Source of the DNA: Clostridia bacterium
Lineage (GTDB): Bacteria; Bacillota; Clostridia; Oscillospirales; Acutalibacteraceae
Assembly: GCA_900768075.1 (NCBI GenBank)
Contig: CAAGBN010000058.1
Location: 1-29,562, forward strand
Direction: 5' to 3'
DNA: 29,562 nucleotides
The first letter of the stretch is position 1. Each line of letters begins with the position of its first letter. The notes beneath the pieces were generated by a model. It was not told the DNA's origin, did not search any database, and saw only the letters and a list, made by a program, of their open reading frames with translations. Made by a program: the position numbers and the translations under genes. Shown here piece by piece: positions 22,670-29,562 of the stretch.

Positions 22670-24022
22670 ATGGCTAAATATTTTGGAACAGACGGATTCA
22701 GAGGCGAAAGCAACGTAAGTCTCACAGCAGACCACGCTTATAAAATCGGACGTTTTTTAGGTTGGTATCTGAAAGAAAAGCAGGATAATAAGGATGAAGC
22801 GGTACCCAGAGTTGTTATAGGTAAGGACACAAGACGATCGGGTTATATGCTTGAATATTCTCTTGTGGGAGGGCTTACTGCATCGGGCTGCGATGTATAT
22901 CTGCTTCACGTGACAACAACACCCTGTGTTTCTTTTATTACCCGTGCCGACATCTTTGATTGCGGAATAATGATATCGGCAAGTCATAACCCATACTATG
23001 ATAACGGGATAAAGCTATTTAACTCCTCAGGTGAAAAAATGAGCGAGGAAATAACAGATAAGATTGAAGACTATCTCGACAGTGATAATATATCTCTGCC
23101 TTTTGCGAAACGTGAGAATATAGGCAAAACTGTTGATTATGTTGCGGGCAGAAACCGCTATGTAGGCTATTTGATTTCCTTGGGGATGTATTCTTTCAAG
23201 GGGATACGTGTAGGTCTTGACTGTGCTAACGGCAGTGCCTGGAATATAGCTAAAAGTGTTTTTGAGGCGTTAGGTGCAACGGTTTATCTTATGGGAGCCG
23301 AGCCTGACGGATTGAATATCAATAAAAATGTCGGCTCGACTCACATTGAAAACCTATGTGATTTTGTTAAAGTTAACAATCTTGATATCGGCTTCGCATT
23401 TGACGGAGATGCTGACAGATGTCTGTGTGTTGATGAAAAAGGCGAAGTTGTTGACGGCGACAGGATACTTTATATAGCAGCCCTATATCTCAAAAACAAA
23501 GGTCAGCTTGAGGGAAACAGTATAGTTAGTACCGTAATGTCAAATATGGGTCTTGATGTGGCTTTAAAAAAGCATAATATAGGCAACATCAGAACTAAGG
23601 TCGGGGACAGATTTGTATACGAAGAAATCAAAAAAGGCGGATACAGACTAGGTGGTGAACAATCGGGTCACATTATTTTTTCTTCCTATGCCACAACGGG
23701 AGACGGACTTCTTACGAGCCTTAAGGTTATGGAGATTATGCTTTCTCAAAAGGCTAAGCTCAGTGAGCTGTCAGCGGATTTCAAGCAGTATCCGCAGGTT
23801 ACCATAAATGTGTCGGTCAGAGATAAATATGCAGTCACTGAAAAAGCTTCGGTTAAAGATGCACTTGAAAAAGCAAAGAGAAAGCTTGCAGACAGTGGAA
23901 GAGTACTGCTTAGAGCTTCAGGCACGGAGGAGATGGTAAGAGTGATGGTCGAAGCAGACAATCAGCTTCTGTGTCAGGAAATTGCAGAAAGTCTGGCTGA
24001 TAAAATAAGAAAGTATGAATAA
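22670..24022 (+). CDS. glmM: Phosphoglucosamine mutase GlmM
   Basis: GlmM converts glucosamine 6-phosphate to glucosamine 1-phosphate for peptidoglycan precursor synthesis in the cytoplasm. At 450 residues it has the normal family length. Motifs appear in order: FGTDGFRG at the N terminus, the phosphorylated catalytic serine S105 in ISASHNP, the magnesium loop DGDADR (D245, D247, D249), the sugar-binding GGEQSGH, and the phosphate-binding RASGTE near the C terminus. AAAGGTG inside the preceding gene is the RBS, and the gap to that gene is 4 bp, so the two are one operon. A weak ATAAAG/CTTTAT hairpin (24019-24038) with TTTTT follows the stop. Confidence 0.95.
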   Translation: MAKYFGTDGFRGESNVSLTADHAYKIGRFLGWYLKEKQDNKDEAVPRVVIGKDTRRSGYMLEYSLVGGLTASGCDVYLLHVTTTPCVSFITRADIFDCGIMISASHNPYYDNGIKLFNSSGEKMSEEITDKIEDYLDSDNISLPFAKRENIGKTVDYVAGRNRYVGYLISLGMYSFKGIRVGLDCANGSAWNIAKSVFEALGATVYLMGAEPDGLNINKNVGSTHIENLCDFVKVNNLDIGFAFDGDADRCLCVDEKGEVVDGDRILYIAALYLKNKGQLEGNSIVSTVMSNMGLDVALKKHNIGNIRTKVGDRFVYEEIKKGGYRLGGEQSGHIIFSSYATTGDGLLTSLKVMEIMLSQKAKLSELSADFKQYPQVTINVSVRDKYAVTEKASVKDALEKAKRKLADSGRVLLRASGTEEMVRVMVEADNQLLCQEIAESLADKIRKYE

Positions 24023-24055
24023 AGAAAATCTACTTTATTTTTAGTTCGAAAAATC

Positions 24056-24084
24056 TTGCTTTTAACAGGAAAATAGTGTATAAT
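24056..24084 (+). promoter_or_regulatory. queT promoter
   Basis: TTGCTT (24056-24061), a 17-bp spacer with a TG just before the -10, and a perfect TATAAT (24079-24084). The expected start near 24091 is directly in front of the riboswitch candidate. Confidence 0.8.
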
Positions 24085-24091
24085 GCTCCTT

Positions 24092-24169
24092 GCTTTGAAA
24101 GAAGCGGTCAGTTCGAGACCTTCCTGACCTAAACGAACAAGGAATAAGTTTTCGTTTAAAATCAAAACT
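24092..24169 (+). promoter_or_regulatory. Candidate preQ1 riboswitch upstream of queT
   Basis: A hairpin GGTCAG (24106-24111) with CTGACC (24124-24129) has a 12-nt loop, TTCGAGACCTTC, ending in C next to the stem. An A-rich tail, TAAACGAACAAGGA (24130-24143), follows. This stem, C-containing loop and A-rich tail are the layout of the preQ1-I H-type pseudoknot; loop bases TTCG can pair with CGAA of the tail. The tail can instead pair with downstream sequence (AAACGAA 24131-24137 with TTCGTTT 24151-24157), a possible expression switch, and AGTTTT (24147-24152) can pair with AAAACT (24164-24169) next to the queT RBS. The downstream gene encodes a QueT-like transporter, which supports the call. 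The class is uncertain. Confidence 0.6.
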
Positions 24170-24184
24170 AAAGGAGACAAAAAA

Positions 24185-24718
24185 ATGAATACTACGAAAA
24201 GAAATCACCGATTAGCTGTCGGTGCGGTGATTGCTGCACTGTATGTTGCACTCACTTACGCTCAGGAAGTAATTTTTCCTAACAGTACCTCTATGGCGGT
24301 ACAATTCAGACTCAGCGAAGCTCTTACAATGCTTTGCATTTTCACCCCCTCGGCAATACCCGGCCTTACTATAGGCTGTATTTTTGCCAACCTCATATCT
24401 GTGAGCACTTTGCCCGTTGATATGGTAGTGGGACCTTTTGCAACTTTTCTGGCATGCGTCTGCATATACAAGCTGAGAAACGTAAGATTCAAAGGTATGC
24501 CTGTTTTATCTGCACTTATGCCTGCAATTTTCAACGGTATCATCATCGGACTTGAAATTGAAATTTTCTTCATAGAGGGACCTTTTAATTTTGTCAGCTT
24601 CCTGACTCAGGCAGGACTTGTTGCTTTTGGTGAGTTAGTTGTTTGTCTGATACTGGGTCTGGCTCTTGTCAAGGCTTTAAAAAATAAATATTTTGAAAAA
24701 TATCTCAATTCTATTTGA
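24185..24718 (+). CDS. queT: QueT-family ECF transporter substrate-binding (S) component
   Basis: This 177-residue integral membrane protein has about five or six hydrophobic helices. It resembles QueT, the S component of energy-coupling-factor transporters that take up queuosine precursors such as preQ1. Visible family features are the N-terminal RLAVGAVIAALYVALTY, the conserved VQFRLSEALTMLCIFTP, and GLTIGCIFAN. The ECF T and A components are not adjacent, which is usual for S components that share a central module. AAAGGAGA lies 8 nt upstream of ATG 24185. Control by the upstream preQ1-type riboswitch is likely: it would reduce uptake when preQ1 is plentiful. Confidence 0.88.
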   Translation: MNTTKRNHRLAVGAVIAALYVALTYAQEVIFPNSTSMAVQFRLSEALTMLCIFTPSAIPGLTIGCIFANLISVSTLPVDMVVGPFATFLACVCIYKLRNVRFKGMPVLSALMPAIFNGIIIGLEIEIFFIEGPFNFVSFLTQAGLVAFGELVVCLILGLALVKALKNKYFEKYLNSI

Positions 24719-24742
24719 TTTTTCTTTCTACTCTGCTATAAT
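24715..24742 (+). promoter_or_regulatory. Promoter of the MFS gene, overlapping the queT terminator
   Basis: TTGATT (24715-24720), a 16-bp spacer and a perfect TATAAT (24737-24742). The -35 overlaps the queT stop codon and the -10 falls in the apex of the queT terminator hairpin. Confidence 0.65.
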
Positions 24743-24758
24743 AGTAGAGTAGTTTTTT
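24728..24758 (+). terminator. Intrinsic terminator of queT
   Basis: CTACTCTGCT (24728-24737) pairs with AGTAGAGTAG (24743-24752) with one G-T wobble and loop ATAAT, followed by TTTTTT. Confidence 0.88.
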
Positions 24759-24784
24759 ATTAATAAAAAAAGGAGACAAAAACA

Positions 24785-26164
24785 ATGGAAAACAAACTTT
24801 CAAAAAAGATGTGGTTTGGCATATGTCTGTTCAGTTTTATGGGCGGTATTGCATGGAATATTGAAAATATGTATTTCAATACTTTCCTTTACAACTCAGT
24901 ATATGCAGGCGCATCTTCAGAAGCTATGGCGGGCACAATGGCTCCCACAACAGCAATCAGCCGTATGGTTGCACTTTCAGCAATCGCAGCCGTAGTTTCA
25001 ACCTTTATAATGGGTACACTCAGCGATAAGATGAAAAACCGTAAGCTTTTCATCTCAGGCGGTTATTTATTATGGGGTCTTGTAACTGCATCCTTCGGTT
25101 TTATCACAAGAGACGGTGTTTCAGCACTTCTCAACCTTTCAGACGAAGCTAAAATCCTCGGTGCAACAGTATGGGCCGTTATTCTTATGGATATCATAAT
25201 GACCTTTATGGGTTCAGCAAGCAACGACGCAGCTTTCAATGCATGGGTTACTGACGTAACAACTCCGAAAATCCGTCCCACAGTTGAAACGGCACTTACA
25301 TTTGTAGGCTTCTTATCTATGGCAGCTGTTATGGGTGTTGGCTCATTTGCACAGTCAGGCGCAGTTACATATAAGAACTTCTTCCTTATCTTAGGCCTTA
25401 TCGTTTCACTTTGCGGTGTGCTCGGCTTCTTTATTATTGACAATCCCAAGAAGATTTCAGAAGAAAATGCAGTTTCATCAAGCTATTGGGCTGACCTTTT
25501 CTATGGCTTCAGACCTTCAGTTGTAAAAGAGAACTCAAGACTTTATCTTGCACTTTTATCTTTAGGCTTCTTCAGCGTAGCTATTCAGGTATTCTTCCCT
25601 TATCTTCTCGTATATCTTCAGTACGTTGTTATCCCAGATAACACAGCAAACGGTGCAAACCTTCTTTCAACAAGCACTATTATCGTTGCAGTAATTGCAG
25701 TAGCACTTCTTGTTGCAGGTATCGTACTTCTTCTTAAAATTGCAGGCAAGAGCAAGGCTAAGGGTCTCGTTATCGGTGTTGCTCTTATGACAATCGGTCT
25801 GGTTGTTCTTTCAACAACAACCAACATCAAGGGCGTACTTATCGGTATCGCTCCTACAGCAATAGGCTATGTTGTATTAGGTATCCTTTTCAATGCTTCT
25901 GTAAAAGACTTTATTCCTGCAGGTAAGGCAGGCCTTTTCCAGGGTATCAGAATGATATTCTTTGTGCTTATTCCTATGGTACTTGGTCCTGCTATCGGTG
26001 ATATTGCTTGCAGAAGCTCAATGATTACATACATCAATGAATACGGTGTAGAAACAATCGTACCTGCAAAGAGCATGTTCTTATATGCGGCAGTTGTATC
26101 AATTCTTACATTTGTACCTCTCTTCTTCCTTATCAAAAAAGGCTTCAAGGTTGAAGAAGAATAA
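24785..26164 (+). CDS. Major facilitator superfamily transporter
   Basis: This 459-residue membrane protein has about 12 hydrophobic helices. It is a secondary transporter of the major facilitator superfamily, recognised by the loop motif GTLSDKMKNRK at residues 77-87 (the G-x-L-S-D-K/R pattern after helix 2) and the overall layout with a central cytoplasmic loop near residues 220-240. The N terminus resembles glycoside/sugar-type carriers, but the substrate cannot be assigned. AAAGGAGAC precedes ATG 24785. It has its own promoter and a strong terminator, so it is monocistronic. Confidence 0.85.
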   Translation: MENKLSKKMWFGICLFSFMGGIAWNIENMYFNTFLYNSVYAGASSEAMAGTMAPTTAISRMVALSAIAAVVSTFIMGTLSDKMKNRKLFISGGYLLWGLVTASFGFITRDGVSALLNLSDEAKILGATVWAVILMDIIMTFMGSASNDAAFNAWVTDVTTPKIRPTVETALTFVGFLSMAAVMGVGSFAQSGAVTYKNFFLILGLIVSLCGVLGFFIIDNPKKISEENAVSSSYWADLFYGFRPSVVKENSRLYLALLSLGFFSVAIQVFFPYLLVYLQYVVIPDNTANGANLLSTSTIIVAVIAVALLVAGIVLLLKIAGKSKAKGLVIGVALMTIGLVVLSTTTNIKGVLIGIAPTAIGYVVLGILFNASVKDFIPAGKAGLFQGIRMIFFVLIPMVLGPAIGDIACRSSMITYINEYGVETIVPAKSMFLYAAVVSILTFVPLFFLIKKGFKVEEE

Positions 26165-26180
26165 GATATAAGATAAACAA

Positions 26181-26221
26181 AAAGCAGTTAAGTGTAAAAA
26201 CTTAACTGCTTTAATTTTTTT
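26181..26221. terminator. Bidirectional terminator between convergent genes
   Basis: A 13-bp perfect stem (26181-26193 with 26200-26212) has a 6-nt loop. On the plus strand it is followed by AATTTTTTTT, and on the minus strand by TTGTTT. It serves both the MFS gene and the convergent minus-strand gene. Confidence 0.92.
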
Positions 26222-26234
26222 GTTGTGATTAAAA

Positions 26235-26909
26235 TTAATCAAGAATATAAAGACCTGACTTGAGCCATACAAACTCTCTGCCCATAACATTGATGTATTT
26301 ATATACCTTTTCGTTAAATACACGGTAGTCTCTTACAGAGTTGGTCTGAATATTGAGAGTACGGATTTTCTTTGATGACTGATTGCAGATGTAAAGGGTG
26401 CTGCCGTTGAGAGTAACAGCACAGGGATTTTCAAATGCTGTTGCTTCACCGCCGCCGACACGAAGAAGAATTCTGCCTTCACGGGGGGAGTACTTGATAA
26501 TTGCATTTTCACCGGGCACTGCACACCATACATATGCACCGTCAACTGCGATATCGCAAACGGGTGAGCCGTGATAGGTGAGAAGTGATGATACATTAAG
26601 TGAGCCGTCAGTGTTGAAAATATTGTATTCACCGTTGGGGAATATAGCCATTACACGGTTGTCGTTGAGAATACCAACGTCACAGGAAACATAGTCGCCG
26701 AGCTGAGATGCGATTTCCTCGTATTCGTAGCCGAATTTGATCTTGAGGTAAACTGACTTTTTGATGTGAGTGAATTTATCGTTAATAGCATCGTAGCCAT
26801 AAAAGTTAGCCTTTAATCTGCCGTCGGGTGTAGTGCTTTTAGTAGCGAAAACAAAACCTTTTTTAAAGGGTGTAATATTCAGTATTTCGCCTGAAAATAC
26901 ATTTTCCAT
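26235..26909 (-). CDS. Hypothetical beta-propeller-like protein
   Basis: This 224-residue protein has no signal peptide or membrane segment. It contains repeated short beta-strand blocks of the kind found in NHL/YncE-like propellers: GSPVCDIAVDGAYVWCAVPG, ENAIIKYSPREGRILLRVG, and FENPCAVTLNGSTLYICNQ followed by KIRTLNI. A full propeller is normally longer, so this may be a partial blade set or a related sheet fold. ATG 26907-26909 has AAAGGAA about 9 nt upstream on the minus strand. It has its own promoter, is convergent with the MFS gene and divergent from glpK. I do not recognise a function. Confidence 0.75.
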   Translation of the reverse strand: MENVFSGEILNITPFKKGFVFATKSTTPDGRLKANFYGYDAINDKFTHIKKSVYLKIKFGYEYEEIASQLGDYVSCDVGILNDNRVMAIFPNGEYNIFNTDGSLNVSSLLTYHGSPVCDIAVDGAYVWCAVPGENAIIKYSPREGRILLRVGGGEATAFENPCAVTLNGSTLYICNQSSKKIRTLNIQTNSVRDYRVFNEKVYKYINVMGREFVWLKSGLYILD

Positions 26910-26973
26910 TTATTTTTATTCCTTTCTTTTAAACTTAACTATATGTAAAACAAGTGGTTTTTATTCACTGAAT

Positions 26974-27002
26974 ATAATACAATATTATTGCCTTTGGGTC
27001 AA
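26974..27002 (-). promoter_or_regulatory. Promoter of the beta-propeller-like gene
   Basis: On the minus strand TTGACC (26997-27002), a 17-bp spacer and TATTAT (26974-26979) lie 65 bp before the start codon. Confidence 0.75.
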
Positions 27003-27070
27003 GAGTTAACAATAAAAATTTAAAATTAGAAGAGGAAAAATTTTCTTCTGGATTCAGGGTTTGGTGTCAT

Positions 27071-27173
27071 AGGTGGGCATGCGGCTCCGCCGCCGAACTT
27101 TGTTCGTCGCGAGGATGCCTCTTCGAGGCATCCTCAAAAATCGCCCGAGGGCGATTTTGCGGAGCCGCCACCT
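27071..27173. repeat. Cruciform structured repeat family 1, copy B
   Basis: The closing stem GCGGCTCCGC (27081-27090) with GCGGAGCCGC (27159-27168) encloses three hairpins: CGAAC-TTT-GTTCG (27094-27106), an 11-bp stem with TTC loop (27111-27135) and AAAATCGCC/GGCGATTTT (27137-27158). AGGTG (27071-27075) pairs with CACCT (27169-27173) outside. The middle hairpin has a different sequence from copy A (10076-10206) but is still a perfect stem. Confidence 0.85.
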
Positions 27174-27286
27174 CAGACTACCTGCAAAAGTAAAAGCCTC
27201 ATCCCTTCCGCTGATGCATGCAGAAACTTTTGATTCTGCAGTATATTTCCAATGCCTCATTATAGCTTATAATTCCTCATAAATCC

Positions 27287-27315
27287 TTGACAAATAGGCA
27301 CTAATACAGTACAAT
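27287..27315 (+). promoter_or_regulatory. glpK promoter
   Basis: TTGACA (27287-27292), a 17-bp spacer and TACAAT (27310-27315), about 120 bp before the glpK start. Confidence 0.82.
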
Positions 27316-27438
27316 AAAGACAATAATGCTTACTTATCAAGCTACGGAGAAATGAGAGTGAATTATACTTTTTAAAAGCTGATTTTTTGTTCTCAGATTT
27401 GATAGGAAATTATTATCTTTACAGGAGGATATGAAGAT

Positions 27439-28953
27439 ATGTCAGAAAAATTTGTTCTTGCCCTCGATCAGGGTACAACAAGCTCAAGAGCCATTGTATT
27501 TGACAAAAAAGGCTCAATTATTGCTAAGGCTCAGAACGAGTTTGAGCAGATTTATCCCAAGGCAGGCTGGGTTGAGCACGACCCCCTGAACATCCTTTAC
27601 AGTCAGCTCAATTCAATCACAACAGTTCTTCGCTCAGGTAAGTTCAAGGCTGAGGATATCGCAGGTATCGGTATCACAAATCAGCGTGAAACAACTATCC
27701 TTTGGGACAGAACAACAGGTAAACCTGTTTATAACGCTATCGTATGGCAGTGTCGCCGTACTGCTGACCTTTGCGAAAAAATCAAAGAGGATGCAGAACT
27801 CTGCGATTACATCAAGGCTCACACAGGTCTTATCGTAGACGCTTACTTCTCAGCAACAAAAATCAAGTGGATTATCGACAACGTACCCGGCGTAAAGGCT
27901 CTTGCAGAAGCAGGTCAGCTCCTTTTCGGTACTGTTGAAACATGGCTCATCTGGAACCTTTCAGGTGGCAGAGTACACGTAACAGACTATTCAAACGCAT
28001 CAAGAACAATGCTCTTTGATGTTGATAAGCTTCAGTGGGACGAGTACCTTTGCGAAAAGCTCGGTGTACCTATGAACATTCTTCCCACACCCGTACCCTC
28101 AAGTCAGGTTTACGGCAAGGTTGCTTCAGGTATTATCGGTCTTGAAGAGCTTGAAGGTGTACCCATCTGCGGTGCTATCGGTGACCAGCCCTCAGCACTT
28201 TTCGGACAGGCTTGCTTTGAAAGCGGCATGTCAAAGAATACCTACGGTACAGGTTGCTTCCTTCTTATGAACACAGGTGAAAAGAGAGTTGAATCAAAGA
28301 ACAACCTTCTCACAGGTGTGGCATGGAGCCTTGACGGTAAGACAACATATTCAATCGAAGGCTCAGCATTCAATGCAGGCTCAGTTATCAAGTGGCTTCG
28401 TGATGAGGTTCAGCTTGTTGACAGCCCCAAGAGATGTGATGAGCTTGCAGAATTAGTTGAAGATGCAAATGGTTGCTATCTTGTACCTGCATTTACAGGT
28501 CTTGGCGCTCCCTATTGGGATATGTATGCAAGAGGCTGTATTGTTGGTCTTACAAGAGGTGTTAACAGAAAGCACATCTGCCGTGCAGTACTCGAAAGCA
28601 TCACATATCAGATGACAGACCTTCTTGAAGCTATGAAGGACGATTCAGGCATCGAAATCGGTGAGCTTCGTGTAGACGGTGGTGCATCTGTAAGTAACAT
28701 TATGATGCAGATTCAGGCTAATATGGCTCAGACTAAGGTTAACAGACCCAAGACAGTTGAGACTACAGCTCTCGGTGCAGCGTACCTTGCAGGCCTTGCA
28801 GTCGGCGTATGGGAAAACCTTGACGATATTGAAGCTAACCGTGAGGTTGATAAGGTATTCGAGCCCGTTATGTCAATGGAAGAAAGAAACAAGTACTACG
28901 ACGGCTGGAAAAAGGCTGTTACCCGTGCTATGAGCTGGGAAGACAAGGAATAA
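27439..28953 (+). CDS. glpK: Glycerol kinase GlpK
   Basis: GlpK phosphorylates glycerol to glycerol 3-phosphate with ATP in the cytoplasm. At 504 residues it is full length. The FGGY-kinase features are LDQGTTSSRAIVFD at the N terminus, ITNQRETT (R83, E84, glycerol contacts), the catalytic Asp D249 in GAIGDQPSALFGQ, NTYGTGCFLLMNTGEK and the C-terminal DGGAS phosphate loop. ATG 27439 follows AGGAGG by 10 nt. Residues 216-249 contain no His, so the HPr-phosphorylated His loop (about H232) found in Enterococcus and Bacillus GlpK is absent. It is followed 63 bp later by an Ldh-family gene; a short AAGCC/GGCTT hairpin (28963-28976) without a T run lies between, so cotranscription is possible. No glpF or glpD is in view. 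Confidence 0.96.
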   Translation: MSEKFVLALDQGTTSSRAIVFDKKGSIIAKAQNEFEQIYPKAGWVEHDPLNILYSQLNSITTVLRSGKFKAEDIAGIGITNQRETTILWDRTTGKPVYNAIVWQCRRTADLCEKIKEDAELCDYIKAHTGLIVDAYFSATKIKWIIDNVPGVKALAEAGQLLFGTVETWLIWNLSGGRVHVTDYSNASRTMLFDVDKLQWDEYLCEKLGVPMNILPTPVPSSQVYGKVASGIIGLEELEGVPICGAIGDQPSALFGQACFESGMSKNTYGTGCFLLMNTGEKRVESKNNLLTGVAWSLDGKTTYSIEGSAFNAGSVIKWLRDEVQLVDSPKRCDELAELVEDANGCYLVPAFTGLGAPYWDMYARGCIVGLTRGVNRKHICRAVLESITYQMTDLLEAMKDDSGIEIGELRVDGGASVSNIMMQIQANMAQTKVNRPKTVETTALGAAYLAGLAVGVWENLDDIEANREVDKVFEPVMSMEERNKYYDGWKKAVTRAMSWEDKE

Positions 28954-29016
28954 GCAATTTAAGCCTTATGGCTTGAAAATATAAAAAAATTATAAAAATA
29001 TATAGGAGTGTTCACA

Positions 29017-29562
29017 ATGGCAAAAGTTATTCTTGACTGGAAAACCACACATGACTTTATCAAGGATGCATTCATCGGTGTAGGCGTACCCGCAGACGAA
29101 GCTGAAATCGTAACAGACGTTCTTCTTGAATCAGACAGAAGAGGTATCGAATCACACGGCTGTAACCGTTTCAAGCCCGTATACATCGACAGAATCAATG
29201 CAGGTATTCAGTTCCCCACAACAAACTTCGAAATCCTCAAGGAGACAGAAACAACAGCAGTTGTTGACGGTCACCACGGTATGGGTCAGGTTATCGGCCA
29301 CAGAGCTATGACTATGGCTATTGAAAAGGCTAAGAAGTACGGTATGGGTATGGTTGTTGTACGTAACTCAACTCACTACGGTATTGCCGGTTATTACACT
29401 ACAATGGCAGCAAAGGCAGGCTGTATCGGTATGACAGGTACAAACGCCCGTCCTTCAGTTGCTCCCACCTTCGGCGTTGAAGGTATGTTCGGTACAAACC
29501 CCTTCACTCTCGGCGTTCCCACTGATGAGGATTTCGACTTCAATTTTGACTGTGCAACCTCA
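29017..29562 (+). CDS. Malate/L-lactate dehydrogenase family (Ldh_2) oxidoreductase, 3' truncated by window
   Basis: These are the first 182 codons of an NAD(P)-dependent oxidoreductase of the Ldh_2 family (malate, L-lactate, ureidoglycolate and related 2-hydroxyacid dehydrogenases). ATG 29017 has TAGGAGTG 6 nt upstream; the gene runs off the window. Family motifs seen are ESDRRGIESHGCNRF near residues 39-52, DGHHGMGQVIGHRAM, RNSTHYGIAGYYT and GTNARPSVAPTFG. The substrate cannot be fixed from this half. It follows glpK by 63 bp and may be in the same transcript. Codon use is highly biased, suggesting strong expression. Confidence 0.92.
   Translation, partial: MAKVILDWKTTHDFIKDAFIGVGVPADEAEIVTDVLLESDRRGIESHGCNRFKPVYIDRINAGIQFPTTNFEILKETETTAVVDGHHGMGQVIGHRAMTMAIEKAKKYGMGMVVVRNSTHYGIAGYYTTMAAKAGCIGMTGTNARPSVAPTFGVEGMFGTNPFTLGVPTDEDFDFNFDCATS

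Larger units (their letters stand above)
26910..27438. other. Gene-free stretch between divergent genes
   Basis: It holds the minus-strand promoter, cruciform repeat family 1 copy B, the glpK promoter and a glpK leader of about 117 nt in which I see no convincing riboswitch or terminator. The 68- and 69-codon frames across the repeat are by-products of its symmetry. Confidence 0.75.

Noticed and set aside
27071..27282. Overlapping 68- and 69-codon frames on both strands across repeat copy B.
   Set aside because: They result from the palindromic repeat, and lack RBS and promoters in the right place.

Overview
This window looks like part of a chromosome from an anaerobic, probably gut-dwelling, spore-forming Clostridia species of the Oscillospiraceae/Ruminococcaceae type. 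The reasons are the yabP-yabQ-divIC-S1 sporulation/division cluster, RpoB and RpoC of Firmicutes type, strong AAGGAGG ribosome binding sites, TTGACA-17-TATAAT promoters, heavy codon bias in rpoB/rpoC/glpK, and large secreted cysteine-repeat proteins. The placement is inferred from sequence style and synteny; no search was run.

Layout. 1-852 is the C-terminal part of a large serine recombinase, the edge of a mobile element. It abuts a tRNA-Leu(CAG) gene on the minus strand. The first 22 nt of that tRNA plus 5 nt of leader occur again 169 bp upstream, separated by a structured repeat. Next come two secreted proteins: a 1541-aa BspA-LRR plus Cys/His-module protein (1460-6085) and an 803-aa protein with three FN3 domains and related Cys modules (6244-8655). 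A membrane-associated M28 metallopeptidase follows (8803-10041). The central block is rpoB-rpoC (10615-18145), without the usual ribosomal-protein neighbours. After an AT-rich orphan gene (18563-19099) comes the spore/division cluster yabP-yabQ-divIC-S1 protein (19244-20855), then a secreted alpha/beta hydrolase, a GlmU-like left-handed beta-helix acyltransferase followed 4 bp later by glmM, queT behind a probable preQ1 riboswitch, an MFS transporter, a convergent minus-strand beta-propeller-like gene, glpK, and the start of an Ldh/malate-lactate dehydrogenase gene cut by the window end.

How it works together. Most units are short and self-contained: a sigma-A promoter, one or two genes and an intrinsic terminator. 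Cell-wall precursor supply (glmM and its acyltransferase partner), septum formation (divIC), spore formation (yabP, yabQ), queuosine-precursor uptake (queT) and glycerol use (glpK) are housekeeping functions. The two secreted proteins share a His plus three-Cys module and may act together at the cell surface.

The most unusual signals lie outside the genes. Two families of intergenic structured repeats each have two copies in the window: a four-arm cruciform at 10076-10206 and 27071-27173, and a two-hairpin element at about 1080-1187 and 18238-18345. In both families the paired bases differ between copies while pairing is kept, which points to selection on, or propagation of, the folded form. 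The tRNA-Leu 5' duplication around one of these repeats, the C-terminal CxCxCH...CxCGxxHY tail of the large surface protein, and the riboswitch with a competing helix are the other points most worth checking.
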